This document shows positions 40,199 to 50,362 of a stretch of DNA of 64,000 nucleotides, in pieces. A model generated the notes under the pieces. It was not told the DNA's origin, did not search any database, and saw only the letters and a list, made by a program, of their open reading frames with translations. Position 1 is the stretch's first letter, and every line of letters begins with the position of its first letter. The DNA is taken from NCBI GenBank assembly GCA_025504975.1, contig JANUWI010000004.1, positions 434,001 to 498,000 of the forward strand, given 5' to 3'. Both the position numbers and the translations under genes were made by a program. Origin of the DNA: Plenodomus lindquistii (lineage: Eukaryota > Ascomycota > Dothideomycetes > Pleosporales > Leptosphaeriaceae).

Positions 40199-41872
40199 AT
40201 GTACCGGTTCGCGGATTTTGTACGTTCTGCTATCAATATCGTGAAGCGGCTCGTACCAATGTCAGATCCTGTTGTTCCAAAAGAAGTCGTGACCAAGGCT
40301 TCACGTAAGCGGTCCAGAAAGCCACGCACAAAAGCCAAGAACGACACGCCAGAAGCCTCGAGCAGCAAGCAAAAGGACGCCAATCCTGCAAAGAGTATTT
40401 CGAATCAATTATCTACTCCCCAGCTAAAGAAGGAGTTCGTACCTCACTCATTATCGCTGGTTATATGGACTACACTAACAAAACGCGATAGTCCTTCCAA
40501 GCCCCCTGCACCCACGGCTAAACCACCCTCCACAAACGATTCCAATACCAAACCCAAAAACACAATCAAAAAGAAGAACCCAAAGCACCAAGCCAACCCA
40601 TCATCAAAGACAGTCTGGCTCCTGAAATCCACGGGCGCAACCCTCCACACCCTCACCTCCTCCTCACTGCTCCCCACCCCCACCCCCGTAACCTCATCAA
40701 CCCCCACCACCCTCCTCTGCTCCTACAACTGGCTCTCCTCCGGCACCGCCATCCTCGTACCCGGCGGCCCTCCAAAATGGACACCTCCTCCGCTCCCCCT
40801 CACCATCCCCTCAGACAGCGGCCTAACCTTCATTGACCAAAACGCCAGCCGCGTCCCCAAATACCCCTTCGAGCCCGCTTTCCGCGCCATGGCCGCCATG
40901 AACCCAGACGTCCGACTCAACGACGTAGACGTGGTGCTGAACCGCAACAGTCTGCGCAAGTTGCTTGATTTCGCGGCGGGGAAGCGGCAGGATCCGTGGC
41001 GCATGGGGTTGTGCATGGTACGTGATACTTTGTTCATCACGCGGAATGAACGCAAGGCGAGTATGATGATACATAACAAGGGTGGGGCAGGTTATGGGCA
41101 TAGTTTCGAGAAAGCGTTTACCACGCCTGGAGAAGGGATGGATGAGAGTAGTAGTCATCATCGGGTTGTGCGGTATATGCTTGGGGGTCTGAGTCTTGCT
41201 GTGCGATTCGAGGTTGATGCTTATCTCGAAGAGACAAACGGAGAGGCAGACGGAGAAGGTGACAAGATTGGTAGTGGGCCTGCTGGAGCAGACGAAGACG
41301 CTCTGAAGCACCTCACCGACGCCATGGGCAAGACCAGCATCAACGCTTCGTTAACAGGTGCTGACGAAACGCCGTCCCCATCTGTCGTCCCTGGATCCTC
41401 CTCTCCGCATCCCCCTCAACAGCTCCACCCCATCAAACCCGCGAAAGAGGCCACACACGTGATACCCCTCGGCACCCCCATCTCCTCACAAACCCTCGCC
41501 GAACTCAAAACATCCTCCACATTCAAGCCCGTCAAGGCCGCGATCCCTCAGCTGTGGTTCGGACGAACCCCACATCTGATAACCGGGATTCACGGCCGCG
41601 GCAAATTCCACAAAACACAGATTGTAAATGTTGGCGCAAAGTTTGCGAGCTGGGAGAGTGCAGATATACATCAGGAGAGGTTGAGGAAGATGGCTGGCGT
41701 TTTGAAGGAGCTGAGGCGTGTGGTTGGGGGGATGGAGGGAGGGAGGGAGGCGGTGCTGGTTCTCGAGGAAAAGGGGGGAAATGTGCGGGTCTTGGAGAGG
41801 AGGGATGGGTGTGGTGTACTCCCTGCAGATCTGCTGGCGCGGTTTTGGGGTGGAGAGGGGAGTGGATTATGA
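40199..41872 (+). CDS. conserved hypothetical protein
   Basis: 557 aa in one open frame. The first 130 residues are basic and disordered (RKRSRKPRTKAK). The conserved parts are VPKYPFEPAFRAMAAM, RMGLCMVRDTLFITRNERKA, the block HHRVVRYMLGGLSLAVRFEVDAY, and the C-terminal IPQLWFGRTPHLITGIHGRG. From memory, fungal relatives often carry the automatic label geranylgeranyl pyrophosphate synthetase; I see no Asp-rich DDxxD motif of prenyl synthases, so that label should not be trusted. The RYxLGGLxLxVRFEVDAY block may indicate a nuclease-like or nucleotide-binding fold, but I cannot show it. The second ATG at 40261 (MSDPVVPKEV) is a possible true start. Confidence 0.7.
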   Translation: MYRFADFVRSAINIVKRLVPMSDPVVPKEVVTKASRKRSRKPRTKAKNDTPEASSSKQKDANPAKSISNQLSTPQLKKEFVPHSLSLVIWTTLTKRDSPSKPPAPTAKPPSTNDSNTKPKNTIKKKNPKHQANPSSKTVWLLKSTGATLHTLTSSSLLPTPTPVTSSTPTTLLCSYNWLSSGTAILVPGGPPKWTPPPLPLTIPSDSGLTFIDQNASRVPKYPFEPAFRAMAAMNPDVRLNDVDVVLNRNSLRKLLDFAAGKRQDPWRMGLCMVRDTLFITRNERKASMMIHNKGGAGYGHSFEKAFTTPGEGMDESSSHHRVVRYMLGGLSLAVRFEVDAYLEETNGEADGEGDKIGSGPAGADEDALKHLTDAMGKTSINASLTGADETPSPSVVPGSSSPHPPQQLHPIKPAKEATHVIPLGTPISSQTLAELKTSSTFKPVKAAIPQLWFGRTPHLITGIHGRGKFHKTQIVNVGAKFASWESADIHQERLRKMAGVLKELRRVVGGMEGGREAVLVLEEKGGNVRVLERRDGCGVLPADLLARFWGGEGSGL

Positions 41873-42240
41873 TAGTTAAACGCTTGATGGCGCAGACGAA
41901 GGGGAGGAAATTTCCGTCAATATCCGGCATTTGGATACATGTCTGTGTAGATATTCCTACCCAGACATAGGCCTGGATGCATGAATGCCTACCAGGATCA
42001 ATCTGTCACTATTGCGTAGTCGAGGTTGTGATCCTAAGGAGAAAGCGTGGTCGGAGTGAGGCGAGACATGAGTGGCACAAAGGAGCCGGGAGTGGTAGAA
42101 GGCTATACCGCAAGTACACTCGGTCAGCAGAGAGGAACGAAGAACGGAGAGGAAACGCATCTAAGGACAAAGATAGCGCGTCTTAGATAAGAATAGTTAG
42201 TCACAGAAGATGACTGGGTATCAAGGGGTATCAATATGGC
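41873..42240. other. convergent 3' intergenic region
   Basis: This 368 bp gap lies between the hypothetical gene (plus) and the double-psi beta-barrel gene (minus). I see nothing in it. Confidence 0.35.
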
Positions 42241-43030
42241 TCACAACCAAGCCCATGTAACAGTGACTCGTCCAAGAGCGTGATCTGCCATCTTGTCGAA
42301 CATGGCAGGGCTGACGTCTATATCAGTAGGCTCACATCCTGTACCTAGAATCGAGTCAGCGGTTGTTCGTCTGTTCAAACCTCCGTACCATCTTACATCT
42401 GTCAGTTACGGTGACATCAATACTGACAGACTTTCCAGTCGCCTCATTGACTCGTCTTGCTCTGATCTTCCTCCCACACAGCGGGTTCTGGTTTGGATCA
42501 CTACCAGTCTGCGCAGCGTCGAATGTGTAATGCGAAACGGCAACCACGGCGTCGTCATCACCCGAGTCGATACCGCAAGCGCCAAGACCTGGATCATAGT
42601 AGGTAAGGTCACCAGTATATGTTTCAGCTCCGCCGGGTAAGGGGAGGTTCTGAGATCTAGGGATTGTGTCAGTGTGACGGCTCATAATGCAATGCTACGA
42701 CTCATACTTTGACTCTCCTCGCAGACCGACAGCCAGACCGATGATCAGAGCCAGAATACATAGAAAGATGATGCCGATTACGATGAGTAGCGTGCGTCGA
42801 CTTCGTCCAAGATAGCGTTTGTGTGGCGGAAGCATGCGGTCAAAGCGATCTGCAAGCGCCCATCGTGACGTGCCGGTGCCAGCACCGAAACCTTTGTTGT
42901 ATTGTTGTTGTTGACCTTCCTCAGGTATATCCCGGCCTGAAGGAGAGGCATAGTTTCTAGCATCAACCTCCTTTAGATGGGCGGGCGACGGCTGCCCCAC
43001 TTCTTTGCGAGGTATCAGATGCGTACTCAT
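42241..43030 (-). CDS. membrane-anchored RlpA-like double-psi beta-barrel protein, 3 exons
   Basis: Exons on the minus strand, 43030-42708, 42656-42397 and 42344-42241, give 228 aa. The N-terminal 80 residues are cytosolic and Gln/Pro-rich, then a single strong membrane helix (TLLIVIGIIFLCILALIIGL). After it comes an extracellular double-psi beta-barrel: TGDLTYYDPGLGACG, VVAVSHYTFDA, VTVTDRCTGCEPTDIDVS and the C-terminal LGRVTVTWAWL. This is the RlpA/expansin-related fold of small secreted fungal proteins, but here it has no cleavable signal and is held in the membrane (type II). Without splicing, the barrel is cut into useless pieces; both introns (51 and 52 nt) have GTATGA/GTAAGA donors. 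A cell-wall-binding role is inference. Confidence 0.85.
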
Positions 43031-43539
43031 GATTGTTGCTCTAGGCGTAGTGACCCGCACGGCGCGTTCTATGTGCGGGATGTCTGAGGACGATTCTAAA
43101 TTCTCGCATAGTACAAGAACAGATGTGGCGACCGAGAGTATGCACGTCCAATTGAGTCCGGAGACGGCATTGGTGTGTAAGGAAAAGGGTCCAGCAGGAG
43201 TGTGGGGAAAGAGCGGAGGCGTGGAGTGAAGGTCAGATAGGGGTCAGGGCGACAGAACGGAGATGGCTCGGCGATAAGATGCTTATCATCGAATTTTGCC
43301 CGTGGCCCGTGGATGACGAACCGCGGTTGAGCTAGTCGAGAGTCGATACCTCTGCTACTTGTCCTATGCTCTGCTCTCTATCGCAACGACAATAACAACC
43401 ACCGCACAACCACCTCAAGCGCCACGTCTCACACCGCTTCCTGGCTTGCATTCGCTACTGTGAAGCACACACCCGGACGCCTCCGGCACACAGCCGCGAT
43501 ACAGTATCATCTGAGACAGCGCCCTCACAAATTCCGACC
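43031..43539. promoter_or_regulatory. bidirectional promoter region
   Basis: 509 bp between divergent starts of the double-psi beta-barrel and CUE-domain genes. I see no motif that I can name. Confidence 0.35.
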
Positions 43540-44164
43540 ATGGCCGAGCAGTCCATCAACATACCGCAAGTCATCGTCTTCTTAGTAGTCACGTTTCTGG
43601 TGGGACGATGGTACCTGAGCAAGCCTTCTGCAGAAGGCACGCGGGCGGTGCCAACAAGAGCGGCGCCACGACTGAACCTGGACCAAATCGAACAAGTGGC
43701 CCAAATGTTCCCCCAGCTGAGCAGACGCGACATAGCATGGGACTTGCAAAGGAACGGCGGGAACATGGCAGCCACGACCGAAAGGGCGCTGAGTGGGAGG
43801 GGCCTAGATACCGTGCGTACACGTTTCGTACTGCAGAGGCATTTCAGCCCAAAGTGGCTAATTTTGATCACAGGCACCCGCATCATTCAGTGTCCCCGCG
43901 CCACGCACCGCTGCCACTCCAGCAAGCGCAACGCCTATCGTGCAGAAGCCGACGCACCCCGATCTCATCACTCGATACAATCTGACCTCGAAGATCAACC
44001 AAGCAACAGAGCCGGTTGAGGCAGAGCAACCGAGAGCGAAAGCATGGAGCGCGGATCGCAACGAGAGGCAGGCGAATCTCCAAAGAAGAAGAGAGGAGAT
44101 GATTCTGGCCGCAAGGAGGAAGCTGGAGCAGCAAGAGAAGGGAATGGGAAAGGCTGATGCGTGA
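43540..44164 (+). CDS. CUE1: Cue1-like ER membrane CUE-domain protein, 2 exons
   Basis: Exons 43540-43812 and 43874-44164 give 187 aa. An N-terminal membrane helix (VIVFLVVTFLVGRWYL) is followed by a CUE domain (LNLDQIEQVAQMFPQLSRRDIAWDL) with the MFP signature, and by a basic, helical C-terminus with RQANLQRRREEMILAARRKL. This is the layout of yeast Cue1, which anchors the E2 Ubc7 at the ER for ERAD; the C-terminal helices would be the E2-binding part. The intron (61 nt, GGCTAAT branch) is required, since the other frame yields a meaningless Arg/Cys-rich end. The gene symbol is by analogy. Confidence 0.75.
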
Positions 44165-44850
44165 AGGGGTAGCAGAACCCATTGCCATCCGATGGTAGAG
44201 AGAAATGCAGAGCAGCATAGCGAGAATTCATTTCCAACGCCAGACTCATGGCACATCTCAAGTCTCCACACCATACAATCACCTTACCTGGCGAGTTTCG
44301 ACCATCGTATGCGGAAACAACTCCGGCTCATAACCAGAGTACTTCTCAGCGCAAGTGCATGGATAGCGAGTGCACATGTGCCGAATGGCTGTCCAGGAGT
44401 GACCATCATCTCACCCCTGTTCACCCGTCGCCCTTTTATCCGATTCCAAAATAGAAATGTCACCGCACCTTTACGACACGACATCACTGAGAAGCCCAAA
44501 GAAGCATACCTTCCGTGAGCTTGATGCATACAAGCTGTGGCGGCCTCGGCGTTCGGTTCGATGTTCCCCCATCCCACCCCGCACGCGACGTTTTCTGGGG
44601 TACCCGTGCCGCTGTACCTTGCATGACTTCCCCAAAACGCTCACGCGCCGTGCCTTAGCTACGGTGAAATCAATCACCGTCAATGGTGTCCAGTGGCTAA
44701 TTGCAAGATTTGCACATGATCGTCCATGGCCATCCGGGTCCACGGAGCACGTACTTCTGCACCGGCCGACTTAAGAGTGCACATTATGGCGCAAATTACA
44801 CATGATACTTCGTTTCTTCTGGAGTCGACGGAACTACACAACAACGAATC
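44165..44850. promoter_or_regulatory. GH35 promoter region with XlnR- and CreA-like sites
   Basis: This 686 bp region lies upstream of the beta-galactosidase. It holds GGCTAA at 44695-44700, the core site of XlnR/Xyr1, and two SYGGRG CreA-type sites, GCGGGG on the minus strand at 44577-44582 and CTGGGG at 44595-44600. XlnR control of lacA is known in Aspergillus niger. Six-base sites occur often by chance, so this is only suggestive. Confidence 0.3.
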
Positions 44851-47800
44851 ATGCGGCTCCCCTCGCTGTTGCTCGCAGCCTTCGCTGTGATTCTAGGGGT
44901 GTTTGCGACGGACAACGGCCTTCAGAAAGTTGTCGAATGGGACAATGGATCTCTCATGGTGGATGGCGAGCGCGTCATCATCATGAGCGGCGAATTCCAC
45001 TACCAGCGCCTTCCCGTTCCCGAATTATGGCTCGACGTGTTTCAGAAGTTCAAGGCGAATGGAATGAATGCTGTTAGCATCTACTTCTTCTGGTCCTATC
45101 ACTCTGCATCAAAGGGCGAATATGACTTTACAACACCCGGCAAAGACATCCAGCGACTGTTCGACATGGCCAAGGAGGCTGGCTTATACGTCATTGCACG
45201 CCCTGGCCCGTACGTTAACGCTGAGACCAACGCAGGAGGGTATGCGCTGTGGACCAGCGATGGTAGCGGTGGAAAATATAGGACGTCGGATGCGACATAT
45301 CGACAAGCATGGTCAGAGTGGGTTGCTGAAGTTGGCGCTATCATTGCAAAAAACCAGATCACCAACGGCGGCCCGGTCATCCTCGCACAGGTGGAGAACG
45401 AACTCCAGCAGACACGCTACGTGGCAACCGACACTCTCGTCGTGTACATGGAGCAACTAAAAACCGCGTTCAAGGAGGCTGGAATCGTTGTACCGCTTAC
45501 GCACAACGAAAAAGGCTTCAGATCAAAGAGTTGGTCGACCGACTACAATAACGTTGGTGGTGCTATCGATATCTATGGCCTGGACTCGTATCCGGGTGGT
45601 ATGAGCTGCACAAACTTGGATTCAGGTTTCAATCTGCCGAGAACATACTACCAGTGGTTCCAGGACGTCTCGCCTACCCAACCCGAGTACCTACCTGAGT
45701 TTGAGGGAGGATGGTTCCAGCCTTGGGGCGGATACTTCTTCGATCAATGTCTTGCAGAGCAAAGCCCAGAGTTTGCGGATGTATTCTACAAAGGCCTCAT
45801 TGCGCAGCGGGCGACACTGTTGAATATATATATGGCGTTCGGAGGAACCAACTGGGGACATAGCGCTGCTCCTGTGGTATACACTTCATATGACTACGCA
45901 GCTCCGCTCCGCGAAACACGAGAGGTCCGCGACAAGTTCAAACACTACAAGCTACTATCATTGTTCACTCGCGTTAGTAAGGGCCTTCACAACACATACA
46001 TGGAGAGCAACGGCACCGCAAATGCTGTTGATAACGCCGCTATCTGGACCTGGGCACTCAAGAGCCGCGATTCGGCTGCGAGGTTCTATCTCGCTGAGAA
46101 CAATAAGACAAGTACGCGCGCTGTGACCGACTTCGCGATGAAGGTCAAGACCTCTGCTGGCGACATCACGATTCCAAAGATGCAGCTCAAGGGCCGTCAA
46201 AGTCGATGGGTCGTCACTGACTACGCCTTGGGCAACGAGACGCTCTTATTCTCATCAGCGGAAGTCTTGACTTATGGCATTTTTGACCGACCGGTCGCTG
46301 TGTTCTACCTCAAAGAAGGCCAGACTGGTGATTTTGCGTTCAAGTCTAATGGCAATGTTACATTCAGTACTACAGGTGGCCTGTCTGACCTGGCAAGCTC
46401 CGCCTCCAACAGCACTGGCTACTCCCGATTCACGTACACTCAAGGCAAAGGAGCAACGGCCGTACAATTCTCTAACGGTGTTCTGGCATATCTTCTTGAC
46501 GTCCCGACAGCATATACATTCTTTGCGCCAGCAACAACGCAGAACCCCAACATTGGCCCTGACAATCATATCTTCGTCATCGGCCCTTACTTGGTTCGTT
46601 CGGCAAAGGTCTCTGGTGCCACGGTCTCTGTCGTTGGCGATAACGCCAATGCTACCACAATCGAAGTATATGCAGGCTCTGGTGTCGACAAAATCTCTTG
46701 GAACGGCAAAGAGCTCCCTACCCAGAAGACATCCTATGGATCTCTTACCTCCACCCTGTCTGGCACATCAGACCGAGCGATCAAACTCCCCGCGCTTTCC
46801 GACTTCAAGGCTGCGGACTCTTCACCTGAGATCTCCGCCTCATACGACGACAGCAATTGGGTCGTTGCCAACAAGACAACCACACTAAGCCAAGTCAAGC
46901 CTTACACGCTACCTGTCCTGTTCAGTAGCGACTACAAATTCTACACGGGTGCCAAGATCTACCGTGGTTACTTCTCTGGCACTGTTGCCTCATCGCTCAA
47001 CATTACGGTGCAGGGTGGTGCGGCGGCAGGTTGGAACGCATGGCTGAACGGCCAACTACTAGGCTATCACCCTGGCAATGCTACGTTATGGGCAACGACC
47101 GCCTTGCTATCATTCAGAAACGCCACGCTGAAAGATGAGGGCAATGTGATTACAGTAGTAACAGACTACAACGGCCATGACCAGACCTCCACCGGTCCAA
47201 CCGGAGCACAGAACCCACGCGGTATCCTCGGCGCCCAGCTCCTCAGTGCCAACAACACAAAGATATCTTTTGATCAGTGGAAGATCCAGGGTAATGCTGG
47301 TGGGGAGCAGAACATTGATCCTGTACGAGGTCCCATGAATGAAGGCGGTATCTACGGTGAACGCCTGGGCTGGCATCTCCCCGATTTTGATACTAGCGCG
47401 TGGGAGGAAAGCAGTCCAGTCGACAATGGTGTCGAAGGTGCGGGAATCAAGTGGTTCACCACAACCTTTGACCTAGACATTGATGCAGACTTGGACGTGC
47501 CGATTGGCGTAGAACTGGGTGCAGCTAAAGGAACTGTTGCTAGGGTCGTACTTTTCGTCAATGGGTAAGTCATCTCCTTGATCGTTTGGGGGCTTTGGTG
47601 GCAGATATTAACATAGCGCAGCTATCAGTATGGCAAATACCTCCCACATATCGGTCCACAGACGCGGTTCCCCATTCCTCCTGGTATCCTCAATACTGCG
47701 GGTAAGAATACACTGAGTGTGTCAATTTGGTCGCAGACAGATGCCGGTGCTAAGTTGAGTACGCTGAGATTGTTCGAGTATGCAAGGTATGAGAGCGGAT

Positions 47801-47868
47801 TTGGGTTTGGAAGTATTGATGGAGAAGCGTTGCAGAGTGGGTGGGTAGACAGGAGTCAGTTTGCCTAG
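44851..47868 (+). CDS. lacA: secreted GH35 beta-galactosidase, 2 exons
   Basis: Exons 44851-47564 and 47622-47868 give 986 aa, normal for fungal GH35 enzymes. An N-terminal signal peptide (MRLPSLLLAAFAVILGVFA) precedes the TIM barrel: MSGEFHYQRLPVPELW, NAVSIYFFWSYHS, and the active-site GGPVILAQVENEL, with the proton donor expected at E184. YLPEFEGGWFQPWGG carries the likely nucleophile E283, followed by FGGTNWGH. Beta-sandwich domains follow (GGxAAGWNAWLNG, DVPIGVEL). The intron (47565-47621) interrupts the jelly-roll motif VNGYQYGKY, and the second exon ends after SGWVDRSQF. It releases terminal beta-galactose from plant wall galactans or lactose. The symbol follows the Aspergillus name. 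Confidence 0.93.
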
Positions 47869-48278
47869 TCTCAGTATCAATATCGGTACCAGTACCAGTA
47901 CCAGTATCGAACTTTCAATCGTGGTCTGTCCGTCAGTTGAAACCAGAGTGTAGATGTGACTCTGACCCAGTGGTTGGTGTACTTTGAACCACCATACGGA
48001 AATGATTCTGAACACCTTCCTCAGGACTTGGCATTCACGCTACGAAGAAGCTGACTGTGATCGAGTCCCCTACTTAACGTCTAGCGGAGCCGCAACAACT
48101 CGATTGCGCTTTAGCGGCTTTGCAGGATATGCTCAGAGTCTAGTTGCACACTCTGCGCCTGAGGTTAACTGTACCCTCTAGCTTGCTCGTCTACCCCTCT
48201 TTGTTTTACAGGATCAACAATCTTCAATCCTGTGCTACAATAAGAACTTCATAAACACGGAGTCCCCTGTATCTCCAC
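47869..48278. other. convergent 3' intergenic region with a small GTACCA repeat
   Basis: This 410 bp gap lies between the beta-galactosidase (plus) and serine dehydratase (minus) genes. It begins with a short repeat of the unit GTACCA/GTATCA at about 47870-47910 (three perfect GTACCA units plus variants). Otherwise nothing. Confidence 0.5.
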
Positions 48279-49336
48279 CTACACAGCTCGCGCCCACTCC
48301 CCCAGCATATCCGCAGTGATGTTACTCCCCCCACACACCGTAACAACTACCCTACTCTCCTCCTTCAAATCCGGCAAATACCTCTTCAACCTGCCTCCAT
48401 AACACAACGCCAGCGACACCCCACACGCCAACTCAACCATCATCCTCTCATCATCCGCAAACCGCACACACCCCTCCTTCGCCACATCATCCGAAAGCAC
48501 AACGCTGCGCACCGAATCCCGCTGCGCATACGCATATGCCTGTGTTGCCACGGTCCGCGCGCCAAGACTAGTAGCTATACTTGTTATCGCTGGGAGAGTA
48601 GACAAAGCACCTTCTCTCAGCGACAAAGCGAGGGAGTCCGCACCCTGCGTCTCGACAGCCAGGACAGGGAGAGAAGGGCGTTGCGCCATCTCAAGGCCCT
48701 GCATGATTCCGCAGAAGAGGCCGCCGCCGCCGACACTGCAGATCAGCGCATCCGGCGCGTCTCCTCCTAGTTGCTCGATCACCTCGGCGACCATGGTTGC
48801 GTTGCCGTCCCAAACCAGACGGTCGTCGAAGGGCGGCACGTAGATTGCGTTTTCGCCCTTTTCACGCGCACCGGGGAGAATGGCGGAGCGAAGATAAGTG
48901 TCGGCTTCTACCCATGAGTTGCCGTACTGAATCACTTGCGCTGCACCTGCGGCACGCAGTTTGGCAATCATGTACGGGGTTGTGGTCTGCGGTACTATGA
49001 TGGTTGCTTGGGTTCCCAGGGTCACGGCGGCGTGGACGCAGGCTAGACCTGCGTTTCCGCCCGAGGAAGAATAGAAGTGAGTTTTGGCATTATTGGAACT
49101 TTTGGAGGCTGCATTAGTGAGGTGGGTGAGGAGGAAGTTTCCGATACCCCGGGATTTGAAGGAGCCAGATGGTTGGAGGTTCTCGAGTTTTAGGTAGATT
49201 TGACTGCGGGATTGAGGTTAGTAGATGGATGCTTTGAGGTTGGGGAGAGGATTGGAACTTGCCAGCCGGCATGCTTGGAAAGAAGCGTGGAGTGAATTAG
49301 TGGAGTTTGCCTCCAAGGTTGAGGGAGGGATGTCAT
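48279..49336 (-). CDS. L-serine/threonine dehydratase (PLP, beta family), 2 exons
   Basis: Exons on the minus strand, 49336-49263 and 49203-48279, give 332 aa. It deaminates serine (or threonine) to pyruvate (or 2-oxobutyrate). Seen: TPLIHSTLLSKHAGC, then the PLP lysine motif LENLQPSGSFKSRG, SSSGGNAGLACVHAA, VGGGGLFCGIMQGL (phosphate loop), and VVTVCGGSNIT. The intron (49204-49262) begins GCAAGT, a textbook GC donor, and ends CCCGCAG with a CTAAC branch. Joining there gives the conserved C-Q-I-Y-L-K-L-E order, while no GT donor nearby keeps frame. An ATG 57 nt upstream (49393) is in frame, but the family usually starts just ahead of WxxTPL, so I chose 49336. Confidence 0.87.
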
Positions 49337-49673
49337 TTTTCTAGTGTCTAGGATTGAAGCGTAACTCGAGAGTCTAAGAAAAGAAATATCCATGGTAGAT
49401 AATTGGCCCGTGTCCTTTCGGACTATCGATGAATTTGGTAAACACGCATTCGCAGGGCGCGCGCTGTGACGTCATCAGGCCCTACACAAATCGAGCGCAT
49501 GGCAATTACAAACACCTTCTCCCTTACAATACGAGAATGATTCGCGGTCTATGCTGAAATCACTTCTCCCACGCTCTTGAACTTCAAAATGGTAATAAGT
49601 CCTAGACCTAGAGGTCAATATTAGAAGATGAGTGTTACCATACCTCGAGCCATAAGACCCCTATATCGATCTA

Positions 49674-49894
49674 CGAAGGAGTTCGTAAGTATTATGTCCC
49701 TATCTTACAATGATAGCATGATGCTTTAGTCTATTTAGCAGCGGTGATATACAAAGGGCACTAAAGGTAAAGTTAATATTATCTTTACTACTTGTAAAGG
49801 ATACACGTATAATCTGATCACGTTTAGTAGACCTTTTAGTGTAGTAACTACAGTGCTGGTAACTTTCGAGAGTCGATAATTATGAGCTCCTTCG
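49674..49894 (+). mobile_element. MITE, copy 2 of the CGAAGGAGCTCG family
   Basis: 221 bp. Left end CGAAGGAGTTCGTA and right end GAGCTCCTTCG form terminal inverted repeats. TA dinucleotides flank both ends (49672-49673 and 49895-49896), as for Tc1/mariner-type target duplications. The interior is AT-rich and non-coding and shares blocks such as CTACTTGTAAAG and TTTAGTAG with the copies at 57.6 and 61.7 kb. Confidence 0.8.
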
Positions 49895-49994
49895 TACGAA
49901 TTCGGCTTCTACCAGCTTTGCAAAGATAACGCAAGAATGTGCACCGGAATAGTCTCAGAATCGAAAGCTAATATATTCCACCATTCATAAGCGC

Positions 49995-50193
49995 TCTAAA
50001 AGACTACAAAATCTAACATGACCAAAGACGTGAGAACGCAAGTAATCAAGGCGTTGAGGAGAGATTGAGGTGAAGAAAGTTTTGATAACAGGTTCTAGAA
50101 GACTGCAAAATCTAGCATGACCAAAGACATGAGAACGCAAGTAATCAAAGCCCTGAGGAGATAGTGAGGTAAAGAAACTTTTGGTGAACAGGT
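49995..50193. repeat. tandem duplication, two 99-100 bp units
   Basis: Unit 1 is 49995-50093 and unit 2 is 50094-50193. Both begin TCTA(A/G)AAGACT(A/G)CAAAATCTA and end TTTTGRTRAACAGGT-like; between them they share ATGACCAAAGAC and GAGAACGCAAGTAATCAA. They differ by scattered substitutions, about 85-90% alike by eye. Non-coding, just 3' of the DUF6594 gene. Confidence 0.85.
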
Positions 50194-50362
50194 AAGAAAA
50201 TAGATCCGAGAAGTCCGTGATGAGATTTAGCGAGCGGGTACTACTAGTACTAGCGGTAGTGACGTCGAAACAGGGAGATGTGAGCGGTGCCTTCTGTAAC
50301 AGGGGAATGCTGTGGCCATCGATTGTTTACACGACGGTGGTGAGATCTCTCCGATGTCTTGA

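Larger units (their letters stand above)
49337..50362. other. repeat-bearing intergenic region
   Basis: This 1.0 kb region contains an intact-looking MITE (49674-49894) and a two-copy tandem duplication (49995-50193). No coding sequence is visible. Confidence 0.5.

Noticed and set aside
40439..40491. GTACCT...ACTAAC...ATAG intron-like string in the hypothetical gene
   Set aside because: Good-looking signals, but 53 nt with phase-0 ends; removing it causes an early stop, whereas the frame through it continues into conserved sequence.
47870..47910. GTACCA repeats considered as the start of a CRISPR or larger satellite
   Set aside because: Only a few 6 bp units without spacers; a small microsatellite in a eukaryotic genome.
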